Shown here piece after piece: positions 1-12,830 of a stretch of DNA of 64,000 bases (its first letter is position 1; every line of letters starts with the position of its first letter). This stretch comes from Humulus lupulus (taxonomy: Eukaryota; Streptophyta; Magnoliopsida; Rosales; Cannabaceae). Location: positions 24,331,607-24,395,606 of the forward strand of contig NC_084802.1 of NCBI RefSeq assembly GCF_963169125.1, written 5' to 3'. The position numbers were made by a program, and so were the translations under genes. The notes under the pieces were generated by a model. The model searched no databases. It saw only the letters and a list, made by a program, of their open reading frames with translations, and had not been told where the DNA came from.

Positions 1-1246
1 TATTATCGAGGATAGGAAGCTAACCTGTGACCACCTTGTTACTAGTATCGGCTTCTCCCTGGGTCAAAACGAAGACTCTAGCTGGAACCATCTTGTTGTC
101 CTTCTTCTCTTCCACTTTGAGCAGAGGAAATTCTCTTTTCCGATGACCTTCCTGGCCACAATTTGTAGCAACACTTACTGTTTTCACGACACTCTCTAGT
201 ATGTCTTTTCTAACACTTAGAGCACTAAGGGTATTCCACCAAACTCGACTTGTTATTACCATTATTGGTCTATGCTGTTTTGTCAGCATCAGTCTGCTTA
301 TTATCGAGAAGCTTTCTTTTCTTCCCATTATTATTATGTTGGTTGTTGTGGTTTCGACCATTCTGAGTCTGATTCTGCTACTTGGGCTCTGACTTGCTTG
401 CCTCCTCCTTGCTAAAATTTTCTTGGAGCATTTCCACCTCAATAGCCATTTCCAGAACATCGACATAAGAAGTGGTTCCAGAGTTTTCTAGCTTGACCCC
501 TAATTCGATCTTTGGTCTGAGTCCTCTGGAGAACTTGGTTGCCCACAAGTAGTCATTTGGAACTAACTCTGGTGCGAAGTTCGCTAGCCAATCAAATTGT
601 CAAGCATACTTGACTACCAAAAAATTACTCTGTTTCAGGCTGGCAAATTCTTCCACCCTTGTAGCGATGACTGCCAAGTTTTAGTACTTTTTGTGAAACA
701 ACTCTACAAATCTGGTCCATGTCATGGTGGTGATATCGTGAGTTTGGTTAACCAGATCCCACCAGTTTCTGGCATCCTTTTTTAGTAGAGAAGAAACGTA
801 GGATATGCGATCTGCGTTGCCAAGGTTCATGTGTGCTTGAATTGACTCTACATTCCTAAGCCATTCCTCAGCCTCAAAGGGATCGGTTGTCCCTTCAAAA
901 TTCAAAGCATGGTGCTTTCAGAATCACTCGTAGACTGGCTCTATGTACTGAGCTGAATAGGGTGCGTAATTTTCCATCGACCATCCCCTGTATGGATATC
1001 CTCCATTCTGCTCCGGCTGGGGTGCTTGAGCTGCTGGCTGAGGTTGTTGTTGTAACTGCAGTAGTTCTTCTACTTGTCATGGTAACCAAATAACTTCAGC
1101 GTTGTTGTCAATCAAAGGTGGTGCATTTCTATTAGTCGCATCAGTAGAAGTACGTCTTCTCCTTCTTCGGCTAGAGGGGCCTCGTGTGTCTAGTTGACGA
1201 TGCTGGGGGCATTGCTGTTAGTGCATGCAAACCTTCTCAGTGACAT
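1..1246 (-). pseudogene. Decayed gag of a Ty3/gypsy (Tekay/Del-like chromovirus) element, 5' part only
   Basis: Reading the minus strand from an ATG at 1246, the first codons give a basic start (MSLRRFACTNSNAP) that soon meets a stop. A second block (1089-895) and a third (905-681) continue in other frames. The third block holds the gag core, with DPFEAEEWL and KKDARNWWDLV, which is the retrotransposon capsid signature. The last block (466-20) contains a zinc-knuckle remnant (NCGQEGHRKREFPL) whose second half is altered. Capsid followed by one CCHC knuckle is normal for Tekay/Del gag. Several stops and frame changes show it is dead. The element continues past the left edge, so protease and polymerase are not visible. 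The primer site and LTR lie to the right, which confirms minus-strand orientation. Confidence 0.8.
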
Positions 1247-2391
1247 CTTCGACAGAGTTTTAACAGTCGAGAAAAACACGTTAGAACTTACCCTAATAGT
1301 TTCGAAGGAAAAAACATAGTCTAAGCAAACATAACTCAGACCTATCAGTTATGATTTCTTATGAAAAATTTATGTAAGTCATCTTTATAAATGAGAGTGT
1401 GTATCTCTACTTAGAATATTAGGCTATCTTTATTATTTTCTAAGTCTGTTTCTAACCACCCTATGTGACTTAATTCTCAGGCTTGAAACTTGTCGTTGTT
1501 CCAAAGTTAGCCATATTGAGGGAGGGCTGGGATCAGTAAAATCGTTCTCACTACTATGGCCCCCTAAACTCTCAATACAGAACCCGGTTCATTGATTTGT
1601 ATCCACCCTCACTGAACTCAACCATTATTTATTGAATTTATCTAAATTAATTATGATTTAAAATTTTTTTTAATTTCATACATACCAAAAAAAGAGAGGA
1701 TAATAATAATTTTATTCATTGGAAAATTTCACTTATTACAACAATAAATCAAAATAAAGAAACAATACTAATAATAACTAGGGTAAAATTTCTAAAAATC
1801 AGGATCTTCTACATTTGACCCTTTATCTAGAATATCATCAGTTATTTCCTCATAATCATCAATATCATAAACCTCGAATCTGCCACGGAGAATATTCGTT
1901 AGGATATTATTCTTTTGTTCATTGGTAAACTGAATCTCAAACCTATAGGTAAACATAAGTATAAGAAAATAATATCTAATGGCTACCGGTAAGTCATCCT
2001 CATAATCTAAAGTTTCCTATAATTCTTTCAAATTTGAAACTACAAAAGGCATAGCTTTAAAAAGCCTAGTTACTAGGACATATTGTTCCATGGTTCTCAT
2101 CGTAATTTGCCTAGTGATTTGAAGGTGAGGTATCTGCTTGTAAAATCTGACCAATCTTTGAGTGATTCTTTCTAGCAAACCTATTGTATCCCTTGGCTCT
2201 CTAATCCTTTTCAATGCCTTAATGGAACGAATATCTTGATAAGTCATGGCTCCATTCATTTTAACTGAAAACATATTAACTAAATGATAGTTTTAACATA
2301 AACATAATATTCATAACATAAACACTTACATTGGCAGTTAGATCGGAGGTTTTGCGTGTGTATCAAGGAGAACTTTATGCATATGAACCGT
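1247..2391 (-). other. Leader region between primer site and gag, with one small ORF
   Basis: This is about 1.1 kb of AT-rich sequence between the primer-binding site and the gag start. It holds one 85-codon minus-strand ORF (2274-2017), a basic peptide with no family I recognise. The rest shows no long reading frame. A leader of this length is common in plant gypsy elements, so the ORF may be chance or a small leader peptide. Confidence 0.45.
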
Positions 2392-2405
2392 GGCTTTGAT
2401 ACCAA
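2392..2405 (-). other. Primer-binding site matching initiator Met tRNA
   Basis: On the minus strand the bases just inside the LTR read TTGGTATCAAAGCC. This matches the plant initiator-Met tRNA 3' end (TGGTATCAGAGC) with one mismatch in the core. It sits one base from the LTR edge at 2407. It fixes the orientation of the element as minus and identifies 2407-4954 as its 5' LTR. Confidence 0.8.
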
Positions 2406-2406
2406 C

Positions 2407-4954
2407 TGTAAAGAGCCGACTAATTTAAAGACCTCGGACCTTTAAAACTACTAAGACATACTACTATCTCTTGGATACATACATAAAATAATAAATACTT
2501 TATTATAAAGAAAATCCAAAAGAACGGGATCTCATTGTTTATACATAAAATCATAAAGAAAACAAAACCTTTAATTAAATGTTCAAATACTAAATGCGAA
2601 AATCATAAATACATAGTTAAAAGACTCAAATGTCAACGTCATCCTTGATCAACCCCATCGGTTCATTCCTTAAGTTCCTCGCCCAATACACATGCCAAAG
2701 CCACCTCGGATCCGTCCCGCCTTCTATGTTCATTTACCTGCACAATTAAATAAAAAGGAATGAGCCTAATGCAAAATAAGGAGAAACTACTAAATCATAA
2801 ACATAAAATATAAGACATAAAACATAAAAATAGACTACAATATTGATGGCCATTAACGCATTACCGTAGTATGTGATAGAAACCGCTATAGTCCTCTTAT
2901 CTACTATTTTAGAGGTAGGTTTAGACACAACTATAGTCTACGATAATGATAAAAAATCTCGATATTTTCTATCTGTTACACCCAAGTTTCGAGAATAGAA
3001 GTTTTTGATCTCGAAAGTTAGGCTCGTAAGGTGTAAGTTCAAAATAAGCCAAATCGTCATAGTCAGCTTTAATGAAAATATCAAACACAGTTTCGCTAAG
3101 CGGTAAATGCGATAACATCAAAATTGGTGAGCTCAGAAACTATATGGACTCGAAGGAATTCTGAGGTTATAAGTCAGGCTCGAAGTCACAGTGACAGTGG
3201 TTCAACACTTGTATAAATTTCCTGATTCATTTTCTGCCATTAGACAAGACGGTTTGAGCTCGGGCATTGTGAGCTCGAAGAAGATGATATCGAGAACGTT
3301 ACTTGTTAAGAACCAAGGTGAGCTGAGATGTCGAGCTCGTGATGAGTGAACGACCTCGAAGGCGTGTGATTTTGGTGTTCAAGCTCGTAAGCTGTGTGTG
3401 AACATGTTTATTGTTATAGAATCCCTATGTTTAAGGGATCAGATGTAATCTGTTATTAAATCCCAAATATCATGGATTTATACGCGTACATAATAACCAT
3501 ACTCGTTTATTTGCATTGATTTAATTGATTTGTATTATAACTCCTCGAAATCAGTGGGGGGATATTCATTAAACCACTCTATAAATAGAGTGGAATAATT
3601 CATTTGTAGAGAGAGAGATTTGTATGGGGAAGACTCTGTAAAATTTCTTCCAGAAAGCTTTGAGAGAATTCCATAAAGTAAATAACACAGACTCGTGGAC
3701 TAGGCAGATTTTAACTGCTGAACCACGTAAAAATCATGACTATATTGTTTGTTTCCTCTGGTATTTTTTGTTTAATTGCTCTTCATTTCTAAGTTGACGA
3801 AAAACGGCATCAACACTATCTAAGTAAACACATAGTACATTAAATCTAACTTATTTTCCTTACCAAAAACCAGGGGATTGGAAACAAATGCGGGATTGGA
3901 AACTCCTAAAACCAAATAGTAAAACCATAAGTTTCCTAAAGAAAAGAAGATGAAAAGAAGATCTAAACCATCAAGATAAGAACTTAGTGAAAACCTTAAG
4001 TTTCAAAGAAACAAGCACCTTAGATAGCTTAGAGATTCGATCTATACCTCAATACCAAAATCACACTATTGCCTACTTCCCAAGTGTTTAGCAAAGCTTA
4101 GATTTGAAAGCTTTTAACCCCAAAACCCTAGTGTTTCTCTCTAGAACAAAATTGCCAGCTTGGAGGCTCTGAGAAGTATTAGAAAGATGATCCAAATGGC
4201 TGAGTGAAGGGTCCTATTGATAGAGTTCGAGTAGTGAAACTAACTCCATTTAAAATGAATAAATAAATGAATCAAAATGAAATTTTCCGCTCAAGAGCTG
4301 CCCAGATCTTGGTCAAAATTGTTCAAGAGTAAGTCCAAGTTGTTGAGGGTTGTTTCTAGCTTCAGATTCCACAAATTTTCAAAATTAGCTGATGGAGCCG
4401 ATATATTGCCCCTATAGGCAATATATCGCCTGCCCCACTTTTTCAAGGCTCCATGGTTTCATTCATGCGAAGTCGGCATATTTCCCATATCACCATAGGC
4501 GATATATCGACCCCTATAGTTGCAATATATCGGCTTACGCTGATATATTAAGCAACGTGTTTGCACATTTTAAGTACACTTAAAGCTGTTTAAACCATTT
4601 TGACTGAGTAATACGAGATCCTAGCATCTAAGGGAAGGTTCTAGACTTCCTAGGTTTATCCTTGATTATTTTATTCATCTAAAATCCTTAATAAACATAC
4701 ATGTGACAAATGTCACATTCTTAATTATTCTATCTAAACCTTAGGTTATAATAAATAATATTTCTAGGAGCAATTACATTAATCAAACCTTATGATAAAA
4801 TTAATATTTCTAAACTATAGGCTAAATTTATAAAATCCATAACTATCTCTATGAGTTTCAAAATAATTCTTAGCTTGAACCAACATCCACGAAAACTAAA
4901 ATACTACAGCATAAGCTTCTACTATCTAACTAAGTAAAATTCCAAGGCGCTACA
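2407..4954 (-). mobile_element. 5' LTR of the Tekay-like element, split by a solo LTR
   Basis: The LTR runs from TGTAAAGAGCC at 2407 to GCGCTACA at 4954. It is about 1.7 kb once the nested insertion at 2974-3815 and its duplicated CTATC are removed. It shares its left end, a mid-portion ending in 'aaaaggaatgagcctaatg', and its right end with the solo LTRs at 8263-10229 and 10530-12435. All three have the same orientation. A cluster of GATATATCGCC-type motifs lies at about 4396-4550. The 3' partner LTR is outside the window, so no target-site duplication can be tested. Confidence 0.8.
2974..3815 (+). mobile_element. Solo LTR of a Tat-type gypsy element, nested in the 5' LTR
   Basis: It starts TGTTACACCC and ends GGCATCAACA, and is flanked by a perfect 5-bp duplication CTATC (2969-2973 and 3816-3820). 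It contains a TATA box (CTATAAATAGAG near 3580). It also has the downstream block ACTCGTGGACTAGG...GAACCACGTAAAAA, which occurs in the Tat LTRs at 31246, 43175 and 49312. It is therefore a diverged member of the same lineage. No internal region is present, so it is a product of LTR-LTR recombination. Confidence 0.88.
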
Positions 4955-6782
4955 GATCTTGGATTTTATTTTTAAAATATGGTGAATAATTGTCATTATC
5001 ATACTTTGCATATTTCAACTTATCCCTTGAGCCCAAATGATGTAGTCTAGTGACCAGTGTAGACTCCCATGTACCAAAATGAAGCTTCATGCCAACCCAA
5101 ATCTCAAGTGGGTTAGGATGTTGCAATTTTCTAAGCAGTAGATTATGGATAAGTTACTTTTGAATTGTGAACTCGGGCATAGCCAAAATTTTCCCAAAAC
5201 CCATAAGACTGCATAACATGTCAAAAACAAGTAAATAAATTTGGCCACATTCATCAACCCATATAACAACTTGTTAAGCAACCCTCAAAACTCATAAGCA
5301 GAAAGCATCCCATAATACTAAGCAGCAACACATAAAAGAACCCATTAAGATACCATTGAAACTCCTTAGCAACACTTAAAAATACAATGCAACTCTCTAA
5401 AACAACCTTAAGTGTACACAACAACTGGTTAAACAACCCTTAAAACTCATAAGCAGCTCATAATACTAATAAACAACATATAAAACATCCTATTAAGAAA
5501 CTAAAGAAAATCTAAAGCAACATTATACAAAAACATAAAAAACAACCCATGGACCTCATAAGAAACCCTTAAGACTACATAGCTAGGAACCCTTTATTGC
5601 AACTCTTAAAACTATATAACAACCATTAAAATTATATAGCAACCCTTAAAACTATTTAGCAACCCATTAAGCAACTTGAGCAAAAATAAATAATAATCAA
5701 CCAACCTAATAAGCCTAGTATATAAAATTTATTGTCATAAACACCAAGTGCAGTGAAACACCCATGTAATAGAATCAATTGTAATTGTTATAAAGCATAC
5801 CAAATCTAATGCAGTGAAACATGAAACCCTTGAAATCAAAACAACTAGTAATATGCTCTAAAAATGGGTCATAGACCCCAAAAGTCAAAATTAACGCACA
5901 CATTGTGATGCCCACTAACTCTTAGACGTCCTTAATGTCAAATGAAGAAAATGAGCAATGAAAAATAAAGCGTGCAAGCTTGTGCTCCAGAAACAAAAGG
6001 GAAAATAAATAAAACAGGAAATGAAAGAAACTCAAAACCATTAAAGTTACCAAAAACACTAAATTCTTGATGTAGAGACGAAGAAGAGAAGCGAAGAGAA
6101 GAAAGTGAAACAAAGAGAAGAGAGAAAAGAGAAATGGGAAGAAGAGAAAAGAGTGAAACAAAGACAAAAGAGAGAAGAGAAATGGGAAGAGGAGAAGAGA
6201 AGAAAAGAGGAATTGAAGAGCAATGAAGAAGAAGAGAAGAGAGAGTGATGGAGAGGGTACTGAAGAGCAATGAAAAAGAAGAGAAGAGAGATGGATGGAG
6301 AGAATGAGAAACAAATAGAAGAGAAGAGAACATATAAATGAAAAAAAGGAAAGTACATTTTAATATAAAAGTGAAAAAATATATAAAAATGGAGAACTAA
6401 AAAAACTGTAAAAGTAGAAAAAATCTGGAAAAGATATGGAAAAGTCGTATACACGGCGATTTCCCTAAATTTGATTGTTAATAGTTAAAGATAATAATAA
6501 AATAATGAGGTAAAAAATCAAGCATTTAATGGTGATCATTAAAATAATAAAAATAACATAAAATTAAATAAAAAAGTGTAACATTTATGGTGATGCAAAA
6601 TATGCATCATGCTATATTGTGTGCCAAATTTAGAATTATTTTTGGCACACAATTAGATCAACTTTTTTGTAAAATGAACTATATTTTAGTAATGCATCAC
6701 CAATTTGGCACTCTAGCATCTCCAATTGAGTCCTATAAAAATGATGCAATGCTATATTTTAGCACATCTTAGAAAAATATAG
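4955..6782. other. AT-rich stretch without a supported gene
   Basis: Three parts can be told apart. At about 5240-5680 short imperfect repeats of 'gcaacccttaaaactcataagcag' type recur. At 6065-6335 lies a long purine-rich strand. At 6580-6780 there are inverted 'tgatgcat' and 'gtgccaaattt' motifs that could be a decayed MITE. The reading frames here are products of low complexity. Confidence 0.5.
6065..6335. repeat. Purine-rich (GAA/GAGA) low-complexity tract
   Basis: About 270 bp of almost pure A/G on the plus strand is built from variants of 'gaagagaagagag', with longer imperfect repeats such as 'gaagagcaatgaagaagaagag'. The minus-strand frames across it (Ser/Leu/Phe-rich) follow from this composition and are not genes. 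Confidence 0.85.
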
Positions 6783-7583
6783 TGTAACGACCAAAATTTC
6801 CTAATAAGGCTTAGGGCCTTGATTAGGGGACAAGGGTGGAAAATTTTAGAATTATGTGATTATATGATATTTATGTGTATCATTATGTGATTATGTGAGT
6901 TATATTATAATATGACTTGATATGTATGTTTAGGTTTATCAAATATTCATTTCGGCCCATTTCTGTTTAATTGGTAATCTTCATAATTTTGCTCGTTTTG
7001 GGTTTATTTGTCATATATGTGGTATGTGTGTGGTACTTTATTATTATTTGGTTATGCTTGGGTTACTCAGCACGAGACGATCCTAGAAGTTAAGCCAGTG
7101 AGAAAGTCACAACGAGATCCATACTTGACTCGGAGTGAGTTAATGGGTATTTAGCACATTACCGGGATATTGGGTAATGGGAATAAATATTTGATGATAA
7201 ATTGGGAGTTAGTGAGATTAGGGGGAAATTCTGGGAATTTTGACTATTTTACCCCGGGGGTGTTTTTGGGACCTCGAGCATTAGGATTTTCTTGAGGTTA
7301 CTTAAGCTTGAAGTAACCTATCAGAATTATAAAAGAACATTCAGAATGTTTGCTCTCTCTCTCCAGTTCCCTTTTTGACACCCGTTTACATTTTCAAAGG
7401 AAACTTGAGTTTTAGGACTCAGATTCAAGCAAGGATCAAGGCATAGCGATTCTAGGAAAGATTAGAAACTTATTAGCCAGAGGATTTAGTTGGGAAACGA
7501 TTCGATCAGAGGTAATCCAAGTTTTAAGTTCTAAGTTTTTAAAGTTTTTAAGCTTTGATTAGATTTTACGTTTTGATAAGTTT

Positions 7584-8262
7584 TTGGATGGATTAGGACT
7601 TGGGTTTTTTTGGTTTTGGATAATTAGGATGTTTGGGAGTTTTGATTTTGGGATTTGGATATGTTTGGATAGGTTTTGGAAGGTTTTAAGTGGGAGAAAC
7701 CGCAGAAAATGGCTAGTTTCGTGGTCAAGTCACAACCTTATTCTAGCAAGTCGCGACCGGGATGAACCAGGAGTCAAGGAGCCTCTTCCTGGGGGGTGCG
7801 CTGCGACCCAAGAAGGGCCAAGTCGCGACCGGTTTGTGCATTTTTTCCCAGAGTTCATTTAGGCGTGGGAACTTAATTTTAAGGGCTTGGGATCGGTCCT
7901 ACTACCCAGTTGAGTAGGATTCGATGTCCAGGAGGCTAGGTTTGGGTATTGAAGTATTTATTTACTCATTTTGATGAGGTTTTATATTATGGTTGTGACT
8001 AGGTTATCGCTAGGGGCTTGGAAACAGGCTCGTGCTTGAGGGTCATTTATTGGTAACCTGTGCTTGGACCAAAGGTAAGAAAACTGCACCCAGTATGTGA
8101 TGCAAGTGATGCTATGATACATGTGGATATGGCATGGCATAAATGTTGAGTATGGAATTTGCCAGAGCTTGAGTCTTTGTAATTGTGCATGATTATAATT
8201 ATGCTCATGATTATTGATTAAGCATCCTGAATGCCTTATATCTGGATATTTGACATGTGATA
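7584..8262 (+). other. Transcribed-type part of the LTR, no gene
   Basis: An open frame of 92 codons (7584-7862) lies here, but its counterpart in the related LTR at 58200-58560 is not conserved as protein. I read it as LTR sequence. The segment ends at the left target-site copy of the next insertion. Confidence 0.5.
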
Positions 8263-10229
8263 TGTAATGACCCAACTATTTCTAAGACCTTGGACCATTA
8301 AAACTACTAGACATAGCCACTATTTTTTAGAAAACATACATAAGGAATATTCATAACTTTATTAAAAACTCTAAAGTAAATATTGAAAATACATAAATGA
8401 GCGGTATGGGATCCCATTGTTTTAAAATAAAACATAACTTTAAGTTAAATGAAATTGTTTACAAAGCTAAATGCAGAAAATACATAAAAACATAATTTAA
8501 AGAGACTAAAAATAACGTCGTCCTCGAATCGTCACGTAGTTCATCGAATCCCTTCATCCTTAATACACAAGCCAAGCTACCAAGAATCCTTCCGCCGCCA
8601 TAACTATTTTCCTGCATACATAAAAATAAAGGAATGAGCCTAATGCCCAGCAAGGAAAATCTACTAGCACATACAACATAAAACATAACATAAGACTACA
8701 AAACATATGACAATAAAAACATGTATTATAATAGCCATCATACTTCTTGGGGCATGCCAGCTAGGCAATCATATGCCCATAAATTTACGGGGCTTAGTTA
8801 TCTAAACAAGTCATATAAATTTATGGGGCTCGTTATCTAAACAATCATATGCCCAAGGAATATATTATTGGGACTTGTTCTCTAAACAAATTATATGCTT
8901 GTTATCTAGAAAAATTATATGCTTGTTATCTAAACAAAACATATACTTAAAAACTAAAAACATATCATACATATGTCATAGCATAAACATAACAAAACAT
9001 AAAAGCACATAAAATCTATCATATTTTCCTTACCAACACCGGGATATTTGAGTACAAGAATGGGATTTGGAACACTCCTAAAACCAACAATAAGAATGTG
9101 AGTATTTCTAAAGAAAAGAGATGATAAAGAAGAGAACTAAACCACCAAGAAGAAACTTACCGAAATGAATCCTTAAGTTCAAAGAACTTAAATACCTAAC
9201 CAAGAATTGAAAACAACGAGTTAGGATCTGAATGAAAACTAAAGAAAACTAAGGAATTAAACAGAAATGAACTTAAGAATATGAATACCTTTGGATGTAC
9301 TAGAACCAAACTACACCTCGATATTGAAAACACACTATATATCTCACTTCCCAAGTGTTTATAAAGCTTAAGATGATAAAGCTTTTATCCCAACCCAAGT
9401 GTTTATCACTCTATAGTAACTCTAGCAGCTTGAAAGCTCTAAACATAGCTTGAAGAATGAGAAAAATGGCTGGGTACTAGGTCCTATTTATAGAGTTCAA
9501 GGAGTGAAACTATCTCCTTTTAGCTTGAATAAAAATAATGAATATTAATTGAAAAATATTTTAATATTCGTTCAACAGGTGTTTAAGACTCGGTCAAAAA
9601 CGTTCAGAGGCTAGTCAAGAGGTTAAGGGATGAATCAAGCTCGGTTTCTACAACATTTGAAAATATGGTCCTAGGTCTGATATATCGCCCACCCTAGGCG
9701 ATATATCACCTGGCCCTATGTCTCGAGTGCTGTGGTTTCGATCCTGCGAAGTTAACGTGTTTTTCGTATCTCCCGTGTGGCGATATATCGACATACGTTG
9801 AAATATTAGACACGTAATTGCATTTTATTAGCTTAATTTGAATTGGATAAACAGTTTTGACTGAGTCCTAATACGATTTTAAAGTTGCTGGAAGGTTCTA
9901 GAGCTTCTAGATCTTTCTTTTATTAAAACTATTCATAAAAAATACTTAATTCTTTAATAAACATGCAATGACAAGTGTCATGACCTTATTATTAGTTATA
10001 TCTAAACCTTATAGTATAATAAATGACATCTTTATAATCAACTATATTAATCAAACCTTATGTTATAATTAATATTCTTAAACTATAGGTTAAACTTATA
10101 AAATCTCTAGGTGTTGCTATGAGGGTTCAACTAAGTCTCGGTTTGAACCAAAAACCACAGTAATAAGCATACTATAACTACTACTACTACTACTATCTAA
10201 CTAGCTAAGTAAAGTTATGGGATTCTACA
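8263..10229 (-). mobile_element. Solo LTR of the Tekay-like family (first nested copy)
   Basis: It is 1967 bp, from TGTAATGACC to GATTCTACA. The perfect 5-bp target duplication is TGATA (8258-8262 and 10230-10234). Removing it restores a sequence that matches 59101-59120 in the related LTR. Homology to the LTR at 2407-4954 gives minus-strand sense. A TATAAATAGG box on the minus strand (about 9484-9493) lies where a promoter should be. No internal domain remains. Confidence 0.92.
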
Positions 10230-10529
10230 TGATATATGTCTGTTTGCATTACCTCATTGAGGAAGCACGGACTTATTAGTCAGGGAATGACAATGGTGTC
10301 AGTATTGATTGTGAAGTTGTGACTTATGAGTCAAGATCGACAGTAGTACTGAGCACTAGTCGTATGGTATTGACTTATGAGTCAAGAATGGTATTAGCGT
10401 GTTTAACGCAAGCCGAAATGATTAGATCTAATCAACATAAGCATTAAATGCTTGACCGACCCCAAGGTCGAAGAAAACTAAAGCGCTTGTCTAGTCTAAA
10501 GGCTAGTTACGTAGAGTCAGGGCCAAAAG

Positions 10530-12435
10530 TGTAATGATCCACTAATCTAGACTTTTGGACCATTAACGAAACAAAACATACAAAACCTTAATAGAACTTA
10601 CATTTGCGAAAATACCATAATTTTATTAAGTAACTTGTAAAAATAAGAGTTACTTACAAAATATCAAGAAGGATATGGGATCCCATTGTCTTAAAAACAA
10701 AACATAATTTAAAATAAAGAGTTACATAGAAAGTGCGGAAAAATTACATATAAACCCATAAAGAAAAGACTACTTCCTCGAAATCGAACACTCGACTCCT
10801 TGAATCCATTCGCCATCGATACACAATCCCAAGCATCCACGAACCTTACCGCCTCTAAAGCTATTTTCCTGCACATAAAACAAAAAGGAATGAGCCTAAT
10901 GCCCAGCAAGGAAAATCTAACACATAGTCATAAACATAAATTTCATAATAAACATAAAGACATATCATAACACTTATTACATACACTTATTATAATGGCC
11001 ATTATTACTTGGGGTCCCATAGACTAAACAAGTCATATGCCCATTAGATTAGTGGGGTCCTACTAGCTAAGTAGGTCATATGCCCATAATCTTTTGGGGT
11101 CTTGTTAGTCATATGGGTCATATGCCCAAGCCTACATACATACATACATATCATAATACATTTAATAACATAAAACATAAGATAACATAAGCATATAACA
11201 TATTGATTCTACCCTATTTTCCTTACCAAAGTTACCGGGATAAGAGGACAGCGTTGGGACTTTTTGGAACACTCCTAAAACCATATATAACAGGGTGAGT
11301 TTAATGAAGAAAAAGAGATGAAATGAAAGGAATGGAAAGACTAAACCATTGAAAGTCACACTTACCAAAACTTATGTGCTCAAGAACTTAGATTCCCTAA
11401 CCAAAATAAGAATGAGGTTAGAAGACTGAGTAGAAGACTAAGAGAAGGGAAACATAACATAAAACCAATGAACTAGAGTGTGTTGAATACCTTGAGGACT
11501 TGTAGATCAATCTAACCCTCGAACCGAAATACTATGAAATCTTACTTCCCAAAGTGTTTGATAAGCTTAAGATGATTAAGCTTATGATTTCCCCACCCAA
11601 GTGTTTAACTCTCACACTCTCCTAGCACTTGCAGCTTCTGAACTTAGAGTAAAAAGGTGAATAATGGCTGGGTACTAGGTCCTATTTATAGAGTTTGGGA
11701 ATGAAGGAATCTTAATTTTACTTGAATAAAAATAATAGCTTTTTAGGTGAAAATAATTTGAATAATCGTTCAGCAGAGGCTAAATACTCGTTCAAAAGAT
11801 GCTGGACTTATGAAGAAGTTGAATGGCTGAAAGGAAAAAGAATTCAAAAACATTTGAATTATGCTGAAGGAGGCGATATATCGCCCCCTGTAGGCGATAT
11901 ATCGCCTGGGCCAGTATGCCCGAGGCGACCGTGCATCGTTTCGTGTTTTCCGTATCTACGTGCTGCGATATATCGCCCCCTATAGCTGCGATATATCGGC
12001 ACACGCTGAATATTTAAACACGAAATTACACATTTTTAGCTAAGTTTGAATGGAGTAAACAGCCTTGACTAAGCCCTCAACGTATTCAAAGCTGCTGACT
12101 GACCTTAAAACATTCAAATTTTACCCTTATTTAATTTAATCCTCAAAATACTTAATCCTTAATCACCCATTCATAACATATGCTTAAAATCCTATTGGTT
12201 GATATCTAAACCTTATAGTATAATAAATATTATTCTTAATATCAGCTATATAATCAAACCTTAGGTTAATATTAATATTCTTAAACTATATGTTAAACTT
12301 AGAAAGTCTATAAGTACTACTATGAGTGTCCAAATAATTCCCGGTCTGAACCAAAAATCCACAGTTACAAAGATAATACTATACATACTATAATACTACT
12401 AAATAATTAGCTAAGTAAAGTTCTTGGACTCCACA
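10530..12435 (-). mobile_element. Solo LTR of the Tekay-like family (second nested copy)
   Basis: It is 1906 bp, from TGTAATGATCC to ACTCCACA. The perfect 5-bp target duplication is AAAAG (10525-10529 and 12436-12440). The empty site corresponds to 'gggccagagagcc' at about 59418-59430 in the related LTR. It shares the body and the GATATATCGCC cluster (11873-11999) with the copy at 8263. The frames at 11722-12004 cross this cluster and are not genes. Confidence 0.92.
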
Positions 12436-12485
12436 AAAAGGCTCAGGTGACTGAAACGTCACATGGCTTAGGGAGCAGATCCATT

Positions 12486-12625
12486 GAGATAGACTTATTA
12501 GTCATCTATACAGAGAGACTTATTAGTTGTCTGCCTCAAAGATAGGCTTCTTTGTCATCTATACAGAGATAGACTTATTAGTCATCTATACAGACATAGA
12601 CTTATTAGTCATCTACCTCAGAGAG
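12486..12625 (+). repeat. Short tandem repeats inside the LTR (about 30-bp units)
   Basis: Units of 'agacttattagtcatctatacagagat' recur four to five times. Each carries a GACTNATNAGTC near-palindrome. The related LTR at 57501-60403 has a different minisatellite at the matching place (about 59470-59570), so this part of the LTR evolves by local duplication. Confidence 0.75.
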
Positions 12626-12830
12626 CAGGACTCCACAATCATTTATCTATACCTGCCTGCATGCATGAATAGGGTTATTACTACTAGGCATGCTTATTAT
12701 GATTTGGTGACATGTTATTAACTGCTTATAAGCATGTTTAAGTTTTCTTGCTGAGCCTCGGCTCACGGGTACTATGTGGTGCAAGTAAAGACAAAAGAAA
12801 GCTGGACCATCCTTGAGTTGGAGAGCTTAG

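Noticed and set aside
5922..6454. Three overlapping 130-codon minus-strand frames rich in Ser, Leu and Phe
   Set aside because: They are the complement of the GAA/GAGA purine tract, open in several frames at once, with no domain or codon bias.
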